Positions 1-8,600 of a DNA stretch of 64,000 bases are shown here, one piece after another (positions within the stretch are counted from its first letter, which is position 1; the number at the start of each line of letters is the position of its first letter). The stretch lies in NCBI RefSeq assembly GCF_964340395.1, contig NC_135553.1, forward strand, positions 18,662,501-18,726,500. The letters run 5' to 3'. The position numbers and the translations under genes were made by a program. The stretch is from Glandiceps talaboti (Eukaryota > Hemichordata > Enteropneusta > Spengelidae). The notes under the pieces were generated by a model. The model was not told the origin of the DNA. It made no database searches and worked only from the letters and a program-made list of their open reading frames with translations.

Positions 1-472
1 GGGGGGGGAAATAAGGTCCGGGCTGTTGCATAAAATATTCCGCTGTTCGATGATAGGGATTTAATGCCACCGTTTTAAAGGTAGTCACTGTGGTTATTTT
101 CTATAACTACCTAACATGAATTTGTTTGAATGCACTGCATTAATCAATACCTGTGTTTGGAACTCATCGGCTGAGCTGAAGGTCACAAACTCCTAAAGAT
201 TAGATTTGGACACTCCCGACATTGACGGGACTGAGGTCAACATCATCACAACATTACCCTAGTATTTTACCAAGCTGTTCCCGTTTTACTCCTGTGAGAC
301 CCATTTCTCTCCTCACATCATAACTGAGAGCTAATCAACTACATGGTTGTCAGCAGAAATTTGATTGATGCTACTTTGTAAAATATGGCCCTTCCCCGAG
401 GACGGATTTGTAAAAAGTGATCCTACCCTTTATTTCCCCGGCCCTCCCCATTTATAAATACTGAAGGCTCTT
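1..472. mobile_element. Harbinger-like MITE, copy A (left end cut by window)
   Basis: This is the right part of a non-coding element repeated at 16119-16611, 23367-23858 and about 28946-29427. It starts inside a poly-G run and ends in GGCTCTT, the imperfect inverted complement of the GGGAGCC that opens the complete copies. TAA follows at 473-475. Complete copies are bordered by TAA or TTA on both sides, a 3-bp target duplication typical of PIF/Harbinger elements. No protein is encoded. Confidence 0.6.
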
Positions 473-531
473 TAAGGTTTTTATTCATCAAATGTATGAG
501 TAGACTCATTATTTTCATTATCTGCTCTATA

Positions 532-559
532 CATATAGATTGATTGCTTGCTTGCTTGC

Positions 560-592
<33 letters not shown>

Positions 593-632
593 CAATTGAT
601 TTCAATCTGAGTCTGAATGAGAGTGAGTGAGT
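532..632. repeat. GATT/GCTT/GTGA microsatellite block (S block)
   Basis: A run of GATT and GCTT tetramers is followed by a short unique core (TCAATCTGAGTCTGAATGAG) and then GTGA repeats. The same block recurs next to LINE A in units B and C, next to every LINE B, and without a LINE at 14442-14768 and 21681-22015. It appears to be the genomic repeat into which the LINE 3' ends are joined. Confidence 0.75.
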
Positions 633-2869
633 TGTTGTTGTTGTTGTTGTTGTTCCTTTATTCCTCCTCAAAAAAGAGAAGAGTTACACAACAATAAAGC
701 GAAAAACTATCAAATCAGATTACAGAGGAAAAGTATAAATAATTACAGAAAACTAATTGCAATATTCATGTTTCAAATAAACATGGCGTAGGGTTCGTTT
801 CTAAATGTCCAGGCACATATGCATAAACTTTAAGATGATATCTTGAAGTAGTTCTGTGTTAATGAGGAGATTGTCGTTGCAAAAGACATCTCCTAAAATT
901 CTGACAATGAAATCAAACTCATCTAGGTTGAATAAAGCCACAGAAAAGTCTACATTGAGTTCATTGAAGAGACTTGTCCAGAAATAGTCTCTAGCAGTGG
1001 AAGTTTGGCGACATGACGTTGTTAGATGAATGAGAAGGTTATCAGCAACGTCTTCGCATTTGGAGCATTTTATATTGCATGGAGTGGCAAGAACTTTCAT
1101 GATTTTGTAAACAGTTGACTTGTATTTAGGGAATTTGCGTGAGTAGGAATATAAATGAAACGGCAATATATGTTTATGTAACTGAGAGAAGAGCTGTAGT
1201 TCATCTCTAGTTGCAATTCTATCTCTCCAAAGATTGCACTCTTTCTCATATATAGCATCTTTTACAATAATTTTCCAAAGGAATTTAGGCGGAAAATAAC
1301 CAGTTGCACAGAACTCGTCTAAGAAGCAAAGTAATCCGTATTTCAAAAGAATATTCATAATATCAGGTATAAAGCCTAAGCGTTTCTTTACAGATGAAAA
1401 CTTAAATTCAAAAAGTCGTTGTAAGAATACATGTTTTCTTACTGAGAAATTATCACAGTTACATAGAGTTCCAAAAAAACGCAATTTACAATTGTCAATG
1501 TATGCCTCAATTGGTATCAAACCTACTGCGCTTAGAGCTAAATCAGTCGGAGTTTTGGAGGGAAAACCTTGAATGGTTTTGGCAGCATATCTCTGACAAC
1601 GTTCAAGCATTAGAAGTTCAGTTTCATTGGGAGTCCAAAGTTCACAAGTATGAAAGGCTGCAGGAAGACACATGCGTTTCCAGACTTCTGTACTGACGAT
1701 TGGATTGAGACCGTAAGGTCCAATACCAACACTGCGTAACGAATTTATCAGACACCTGGCTTTCTTACAAACAGAGAGTGTACGTTCCATCGACGATAAA
1801 TTATTTGTAAATTGCATGCCGACGATTGTAATTGAATCTACTTCAGTGAGAGGACAGTTGTTCAGAGACAAGTTTCGATGTTGGCGCGAGCGTTCACGTT
1901 CTCGTGTTGTTTCACCGAAAACGAGTAATCTACATTTTGTGGCTGAGAGCTTCAGTCTCCATGTCGAGCAGTAATTGCATACAATGTTCAACATTTTTTG
2001 ACATGTAGAGCGAGTTGGTGCTAATATTGAGATGTCATCTGCTAACGCAGGCGCACCAAGAAATAGCGAATCGATGTAACATCCGAATCTACTGTTCTCG
2101 AGTTCAACGAGGAGGTCATTTGCATAAATTAGGAATAGAGTTGTAGAAAGGATACTTCCTTGTCGTACACCTTGAAATAGTCGATATTCCTCAGACGTAT
2201 ACGTGTCTATGGCGATTTGACATTTTTGTCCGTGAAACATGTTTTTCAATAATCTCCAAAGTTTTGCGTTGATGCCCAAAGTGTACAGTTTGTGAAATAA
2301 ACCATTCCACCAAATCGAGTCAAAAGCTTTTTGAAGGTCAAGACTGCACATAAATACCTTGCTACCTCTTTCAACGTGATGAAGAATTGTCTCTTGAATG
2401 CAGAATGCTGTGGTGATATTACTCTGACCAGGTTGATAGCCGGCTTGTAGGGGATGTGGTAAATTTTTGTCACAGAGCCATGGTTGTAGGCGATGCGAAA
2501 TGCACATTTCAAAGAGTTTTTGCAGAGTCGGTAGCAGTGTGATGCCCCTGTAGTTTGCGGGATCAAAACGATTTTTGTTACCACCCTTGAAAATTGGAAC
2601 AAGGTATGCAGATTTGAATGATGAAGGAATGTATTCAACATTAATCAATGCATTAAATAAATTAACTAATGCGTCCATAAGAAAGGGGCCTCCGAAAATA
2701 ATGTGTTCGTATGTGATGGAGTCTGGCCCTCCTGCTTTTCCACGTTTCAGTTTTCCTATAGCACGTGAGATATCTTCTATAGAGAGTGGTCGAGACAGAA
2801 TTGTTTCAGCGTTATCGTGGCTAGAAGCTGAGAGGTTGTCAAGTTCTTCGTCGATTTGGACTCTGAACG
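632..2869 (-). mobile_element. LINE A copy 1, 5'-truncated non-LTR retrotransposon
   Basis: Read on the minus strand, this is an RT-encoding body followed by a 3' untranslated tail. The tail ends in AATAAAGG and a short (AAC)n run, which abuts (TCAC)n of the S block. The 5' side abuts a (CAAT)n tract. There is no endonuclease domain, so the copy is 5'-truncated. It is copied in units B (16775-19012) and C (about 24019-26258). Confidence 0.8.
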
Positions 2870-2894
2870 ATTGATTGATTGATTGATTGAACAT
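801..2894 (-). CDS. LINE A reverse transcriptase ORF (697 aa), unit A
   Basis: Non-LTR retrotransposon reverse transcriptase, which would copy element RNA at a nicked chromosomal target. Visible motifs: GKAGGPDSI (51-60), ANYRGITLL (113-121), SLDLQKAFD (184-192, catalytic Asp), QGVRQGSILS (241-250) and LADD (284-287, catalytic Asp pair with Leu where Tyr or Phe is usual). A CX2CX9HX4C zinc-knuckle-like motif lies at about 610-628. The N-terminal endonuclease expected of full-length LINEs is missing. The first residues (MFNQSINQS) come from the ATG and (CAAT)n of the flank, so the start codon is not the element's own. The frame is open to the C-terminus and looks identical in units A, B and C. 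The family resembles CR1/Jockey-group elements; the exact clade is not resolved. Confidence 0.85.
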   Translation of the reverse strand: MFNQSINQSFRVQIDEELDNLSASSHDNAETILSRPLSIEDISRAIGKLKRGKAGGPDSITYEHIIFGGPFLMDALVNLFNALINVEYIPSSFKSAYLVPIFKGGNKNRFDPANYRGITLLPTLQKLFEMCISHRLQPWLCDKNLPHPLQAGYQPGQSNITTAFCIQETILHHVERGSKVFMCSLDLQKAFDSIWWNGLFHKLYTLGINAKLWRLLKNMFHGQKCQIAIDTYTSEEYRLFQGVRQGSILSTTLFLIYANDLLVELENSRFGCYIDSLFLGAPALADDISILAPTRSTCQKMLNIVCNYCSTWRLKLSATKCRLLVFGETTRERERSRQHRNLSLNNCPLTEVDSITIVGMQFTNNLSSMERTLSVCKKARCLINSLRSVGIGPYGLNPIVSTEVWKRMCLPAAFHTCELWTPNETELLMLERCQRYAAKTIQGFPSKTPTDLALSAVGLIPIEAYIDNCKLRFFGTLCNCDNFSVRKHVFLQRLFEFKFSSVKKRLGFIPDIMNILLKYGLLCFLDEFCATGYFPPKFLWKIIVKDAIYEKECNLWRDRIATRDELQLFSQLHKHILPFHLYSYSRKFPKYKSTVYKIMKVLATPCNIKCSKCEDVADNLLIHLTTSCRQTSTARDYFWTSLFNELNVDFSVALFNLDEFDFIVRILGDVFCNDNLLINTELLQDIILKFMHMCLDI

Positions 2895-3027
2895 TGCAAA
2901 AACTGAATTTTAATTATTGTAGAGTATAGATCAAAACAAGGTGAAAATATCGACTATCTTTTAAGAATATCTGTGAGTTCATGAAACTGACTGTGAGATT
3001 CTACAAATAGCAAATTGTCCCATCTAC
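2870..3027. other. CATT-tract and intron sequence downstream of a linker exon
   Basis: A (GATT)n tract followed by non-coding sequence that recurs at about 14031-14167, 19013-19170, 21268-21405 and 26259-26416. A diverged version at about 4450-4540 shows that this intron segment was duplicated inside the unit. I see no gene here. Confidence 0.5.
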
Positions 3028-3081
3028 CTGATGTTGTTGCTATAGGTGCTGCTGATGTTGCTGCGATAGGCGTCGTCACCG
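3028..3081 (-). CDS. 54-nt Thr/Pro/Ala/Ser linker exon, unit A (left)
   Basis: Minus-strand mini-exon, inferred from a TAG acceptor directly before 3081 and a CAG|GTAGAT donor directly after 3028. Entered in phase 1 it reads VTTPIAATSAAPIATTS with split codons at both ends (GCG Ala before, Gly after if joined to a CUB exon). It is 54 nt long and phase 1-1, so it can be added or lost without shifting frame. The composition suggests an O-glycosylated spacer between extracellular domains. The same exon occurs at 14168-14221, 19171-19224, 21406-21459 and 26417-26470. No transcript evidence is available. Confidence 0.55.
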
Positions 3082-3301
3082 CTATGAAAATAAACACAAA
3101 AGAACATGAAAACAGAGTTAGTGAAGTTTAATATAATTACAATGGGGGGGAAGAATGTTTTCACCATATTCTTCTCTGTCTGATAGACTAGTCCAATTTC
3201 TTATCAAAGTTAATTAATGTAATTTACATATTTTTCATCGCGTCCAACAATATGTGATTACACAATTTGTAAAGTAATTATCTTTTATCGACATCATCCA
3301 G
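3082..3301. other. Intron sequence, no gene seen
   Basis: AT-rich sequence repeated next to each linker exon of this type. I see no coding potential. Confidence 0.4.
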
Positions 3302-3538
3302 ATTGATTGCTTGCTTGCTTGCTTGATTGATTGATTGATTGATTGATTGATCAATTGATTTCAATCTGAGTCTGAATGAGAGTGAGTGAGTGAGTGAGTG
3401 AGTGAGTGAGTGAGTGAGTGAGTGAGTGAGTGAGTGAGTGAGTGAGTGAGTGAGTGAGTGAGGGAGGGAGGGAGGGAGGGAGTGTGTGAATGAGTGGGCG
3501 GGTAGATGGGTGAGTTTGGAGTGAATTGAGTGAGTGAG
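3302..3538. repeat. S block with long (GTGA)n tract
   Basis: GATT/GCTT tetramers, the S-block core, then a long GTGA tract, a GGGA tract and a short unique piece ending in GTGA repeats. LINE B abuts its right edge. The GTGA tract accounts for the spurious Thr-His-Ser-Leu reading frames on the minus strand. Confidence 0.8.
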
Positions 3539-4208
3539 TTGTTGTTGTTGTTGTTTCTTTATTCCTCCTCAAAGAGAAGAGTTACAACTCAGTTCACAAA
3601 TATACAAAAAACAAAATAATAAATAAATAACTATAGAGTGCATGACTTCATTAGTCAGTTAAACGATAAACTTAAGGATTTTATCTTGAATATTTCCTAT
3701 TTGTTCGGTTGCTGAAATTTATACTTACTGTCTTCTAAAAAATTGACAGTAAGAAATAGGAGTGTGACGAGACATCATAATCCAATCAAAAGTCTAAGCA
3801 TGTGTCTATAAGCTTATAGACTATATCTTGAAATATTTCCCATTCGTATGGTTGCTGAAAGTGTTTTTTGCTATCTTCTAAGATGCTGATAGTAAAATCA
3901 ACTTCATTTAAGTTGTACAAACGTACAGCAAAGTTAACGTTGATATTATCAAACATAGTTGACCAGAAAATGTCTCTTCGTACAGCCGTATTACGACATG
4001 AAGTCAATAAATGAGTTAGATAATCTCCAACGAGCTCTTGGCATTTAGAACATTCAGTTTGTCCTAAAGAGGCTAGGATTTTCATTATTTTGTAAACTAT
4101 TGGCCTGTAACGAGGAAACTTACGTGATTGGAAATACAGATGAAACGGTACAAGGCTCTGGTGTAATTGAGAGAAGAGTAATAGTTCGTCTCTACTATCT
4201 AGTCTCTG
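3539..4208 (-). mobile_element. LINE B fragment, unit A
   Basis: The 3' end of a second LINE related to LINE A, on the minus strand. Its tail (AATAAAG then (AAC)n) abuts the (TCAC)n of the S block, as in LINE A. Only the last ~140 codons of the RT protein remain. Confidence 0.75.
3786..4208 (-). pseudogene. C-terminal remnant of LINE B protein
   Basis: The frame aligns by eye to the LINE A C-terminus: DSRDELLLFSQLHQ matches TRDELQLFSQLHK, RKFPRYRPIVYKIMK matches RKFPKYKSTVYKIMK, and the zinc-knuckle-like CSKC...HLLTSC is kept. An ATG-initiated stretch of 99 codons ends at 3786. RT and endonuclease domains are absent, so it is not functional. Near-identical copies lie at 19933-20355 and 27183-27605. 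Confidence 0.75.
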
Positions 4209-4771
4209 TGTACATCAAATCAATATCATGTCTAACTCTGAAACTGTCTGTTGTATTTTAGTGATGTCACAAAAACTGTAAGCTTATAAACTGTCATGGT
4301 GACATGATTTACATATTCTGTATTACTTCTGAGTGTTAAAGCTTTCCGTGAATAATGTGGTGTCGTTGAAAGTTATTTAGAATATAAATAAATATGTAGT
4401 ACTCCAAAATTAGTTTTCCTAAACCCGTCAGTGTTTGGTTAAGAAGATTGCAAAGTAGAATTTTAATTTTGGTATAGATAAAGACAAGGTTAACATCGGT
4501 TATCTTTTAAGAATGTCTGATAGTTCATGAAACTGACACTATCGGGAATGAAATGTACACTGAACTTTAGTCAAATTTACGATCCTGACTGCAATCTTCA
4601 TAACCAATCAAATCAGATCATCTCAAGTTCAAACAATATTTACTACCAATCCTATCTTTTCATAATTGACCAATCATATGAAAGTCAATACCAAATTCGC
4701 ACCAATATGTATGGAATGTAGGAAAACCTATATAAACCCTTATTTCTGTGTGATCTGTAGGAGTTTTGTTA
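4209..4771. other. Intron-like sequence between LINE B and the gypsy element
   Basis: Non-coding sequence shared with 20356-20918 and 27606-28168. It contains a diverged duplicate of the intron segment found beside the linker exons. I see no supported gene. Confidence 0.4.
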
Positions 4772-4775
4772 GATG

Positions 4776-5456
4776 TGTTACGAGTCACAGATCTAAAATA
4801 TATCCATTTAGGACATTTTGGTAAATTTTCATTATGAACTCTAAATTGAAGTCAAAAAGCATTTAAACTTTGTACAAACAGTGACATTCCGTTGCGTAAC
4901 AACATAGGTCTTTGACATCTCTACATGGGGTGTTTCTGAGTTGTTTGTACCAGGTACGATTGAATTGTCAACAAGTTTTATTATGACATGACTATTTTAT
5001 GGTCTTTGAGATATGAACTTGTATAACTAATCTAGGGAAGGTGATTGGATATTAGATCTCAGATGATGTCTTTCATAAGACTTAAGAATACGTCATACTC
5101 TAAGAATAGAGAATTTGAGTAAACTTGAAAATGTATTTAAGTTGGGTTTTGAGCCCATCTCGAGAGGAGAGGCGGAGACGGAGATTGGTCATGTAATAAA
5201 ATCAACCAAGTGGTTAGCTTGGCGTTCGTTGAACCAGATACGTATGTTTCGTTGTGAGTTCTACTCAACACAATCCAAGTCGATACGGTACCTCGTAGAA
5301 GAGATGGTTTGAGAAGAAACTAGTTGGTCGGCTAATTCAACGTTATAGTCTTAAATGGAACAGACTGACGATTGGAACAGCAGTGCGAGTGAGTACTTCC
5401 CCGTTTGAACATTACATATCGATAAACTGCAAAGTAAGCCGATCAACAGCGTTTCA
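4776..5456 (+). repeat. 5' LTR of gypsy element
   Basis: 681 bp, starting TGTTACG and ending GTTTCA, and matched over its whole length by 13004-13684. One A/G difference is visible, at 5283. A TATA-like TATTTAAG lies near 5132 and may direct element transcription. Confidence 0.92.
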
Positions 5457-5480
5457 ATGGTGGAGTAAATCCGGGGCTTG
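5457..5480 (+). promoter_or_regulatory. Candidate primer-binding site
   Basis: TGGTGGAGTAAATCC begins two bases after the 5' LTR. TGG is the usual start of a site complementary to a tRNA 3' CCA end. I did not identify the tRNA. Confidence 0.45.
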
Positions 5481-5639
5481 GCCATGTATCTGGTTCTAGA
5501 ACTGACATATTCTCCAACACTAATGAACTGTAACAGTTGTATGATTGAACTTGATGGACCGCACCCAATGTGTTCATTTGCCGTAACTATATGAACACTG
5601 ATGATTAATGATTAACGCTTTTTCAACTTACAACACATA

Positions 5640-8600
5640 ATGGGACTTGACCTATTGCCGCCCAAATTTACAGGCGATGAAATAGTGAAGAAATGGCTTT
5701 GTAAATTCGATGCATTTATTAGTTTGAAAGGATACAACGATGACCAAAGTTTGCATACCTTCACTCTATTGCTAACTGGAGAGGCCGAACGTTGGTTTGT
5801 ATCATTACCAGAAAACGTTGCAGTCAACTGGGCTTACGTGCGACAGGCTTTCATAGGGCGTTTTCAAGATGGGGGTCCAAGATGGAAGGTGGACCAAGAC
5901 TTGCAGAAAATCAAACAAAGTGACGACGAGAATATTGAAGAATATGCGTCTCGTGTAAGGGACATATTGTGTCGTTATGGTAGAGATATTAATGGCGAGG
6001 AAATCTTGAGTATTTTTTTGCAGGGGATGAGACGTTCGTTATTTGGACCTGTTGTTCTGAAAGAGCCAACGAACTTCAGAGAAGCAGTGCATTTTGCACG
6101 TTTAGCAGAAATGGTACAGGATTTGGATGGTCAAGGGAAAATGGGAGTGGAAAAGTCAACATCGGATCCAGGGGCCAGCGACCGTGACATCCTTCAGCAA
6201 ACATGTGACTCTCTTACTGACGCACTCAACTTGAATACCCGTCTACATGAGCAGCTTATTTCGAAGATGACATCACAAGACAAGCCAAACAGGGACGATC
6301 AACATTTCACAAGTCATGCGGTAAGACAGAACACTTTCAAATCTGATCCATACTCTCGAGAACTTAAGAATAATAGAAATGGACCAACTTATGGAGGTCA
6401 ACAGGTCAGATCAGGTGAACCAGTATGTCGATTATGTAACAAGCCAGGACACACTAGCCCTTCATGTGTAATGCACAGTGATCGTCAGTTAAATAGTAAT
6501 ACATGTAATGCTAACTTGTCTATTAATTCACCTACGCTTAGCAGTATTAGTATTGATAACATGCATAATAGCAATTTGATTAATGTTAGGATTTATGGTA
6601 AGAATGTTAATGCTTTAGTCGATACAGGTTCTTCAGTTACAGTAGTTACGAGTAAATTATTGAAGGAAATACCAGAACTTAGACGTGTACAAATAGTAAA
6701 GTCTTCTCATGATTATATAACAGTAGCTTCAGGTGGTAGGTTACCAGTTCGAGGTTCAATTAATATTCCGGCTATTATAAATAATCGTAGTGTCCTTATG
6801 CCAGCTCACCTTGTAGACAATCTTAATAAGCCACTAATCATAGGTGTCGATTTCATGAAAATGCATAGAGCGATTATAGATATGGCCAAGAATAAATTGC
6901 GTCTTCGTTCGAAGCTATTTATGCGATCAGCTGACAAATATTTAATTCCCGCGAAATCAGAATGTATTATATCTGCGCGGCTTCCATCTCACGTTGGTGA
7001 TGGAATACTTGGCACCACGCCTAATATTAAATCTTTGTGTCACCTTGGCTTAGTAACAGCGCGTGTACTGGCTAAAACTGAGAATGATTTAGTTCCAATT
7101 AGAATTGCTAATGCAAGCGACAATGATGTTACTTTGAGGAGGAATACAAGGCTAGGTGTTTTTAAACCACTATCTGATGGTGATCAATTGTATAATATTG
7201 ACTTGGGCGCTAGTCAGACGTATCCCCCTATTGCTTGTCCTTTAACACGAGAACAGAGAGAATTCTTTTCTGATTTTGACTGGACTGACCATGACTTATC
7301 TGACCAACAACTTGAACAATTACAGTCAGTTCTATGGCAGAATAGGGATGCTTTCGTTGATAAATCAGGGACGTTAGGTTATTGTGATGTCATTAAGCAT
7401 AGAATTGAATTAGATGAGAATGCAAAACCTGTCTCTCGGCCGCCATATCGTGTCTCCCCAGACAAACGCAAAGAAATAAGGTCTCAGTTAGATAATTTAC
7501 TTGACCAAGGTGTTATTACACCTTCAACTTCACAGTACAGTAGTCCACTGTTATTGGTCAAGAAACCGTCAGGTGCATATAGATTAGTTATTGATTATAG
7601 GGAGTTAAATAAACAGACAGTGCCAATCGTATTTCCCTTGCCTGGTTTGCAAGATTGTCTAGACATGATAGGAGATAAGTCTCCTAAATATTTCACTACC
7701 CTTGATATGACGTCTGGGTTTTGGCAGTTGGCAATAGATGAGAGGGATTCTCACAAAACGGCATTTGTTAGTTTAGATGGGAAATATGAATGGAATACTT
7801 TACCTCAGGGTTTACGTAATTCTAGTGCTTTGTTTCAACAGACAATGCAGCATTTATTTCGAGAATTAATTTGGAGCCACCTCGTCGTCTATCTCGATGA
7901 TCTTGTTGTGTACAGTAATACTTTTGATAATCATCTGCTTCATATAAATAATGTTTTGACACGATTGCGAGAAGCAGGTTTGAAACTAGGTCCAAAGAAG
8001 TGCCACTTTGGTAGGAAGAAAATTAAGTTCTTGGGTCATATTCTGACTAAGGATGGTATCTCTGCGGATCCAGCTAAGATTTCAGCTGTTGAGAGTTTTC
8101 CAGTCCCTACAAATGTTTCTAAGGTCAAGAGCTTTCTAGGTCTGGCAGGTTTCTATCGCCGTTTTATCAGAGATTTTTCTAAGATTGCCCATCCACTTCA
8201 TAATTTATTGCATAAGAATAAAGTGTTCAAATGGACGGATGAATGTCAACAGGCATTTGATACCTTGAAACAAAAACTAGTGACAGCTCCATTGTTAGGA
8301 TTTCCTCAATACAATGATCCGTTCATACTGTATACAGACGCATCTGCATTTAGTGTAGGGTACGTTTTAGCACAAAAACAGGACAAACTAGAACGACCGA
8401 TTGCTTATGGTGGTCGTTCTCTAAGTTCGCGCGAACGGAAATATTCGACGACAGAACGAGAAGCTATTGCTTTACTACATGGGTTATCGCAGTGCGTCCC
8501 TTATCTAAGAGGTAATCGTTTTACGGTGATTACTGATCATGCTAATTTACCATATTTGTTCAAAATGAAATCACCTAGTGGTAGAATAGCACGTTGGATT

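Noticed and set aside
423-671. 82-codon minus frame with Ser-Ile-Asn-Gln repeats
   Set aside because: It spans the S block and LINE tail; the repeat comes from GATT tetramers.
2246-2641. 131-codon minus frame inside LINE A
   Set aside because: Out-of-frame shadow of the RT gene, copied with it in units B and C.
3351-3572. Thr-His-Ser-Leu repeat reading frames on the minus strand (also at 14418-14789, 19504-19719, 21656-22037 and 26667-26969)
   Set aside because: They are translations of the GTGA and TG microsatellites, not proteins.
5115-5312. 65-codon plus frame in both gypsy LTRs
   Set aside because: It lies wholly within the LTR, lacks domain features, and appears twice only because the LTR is repeated.
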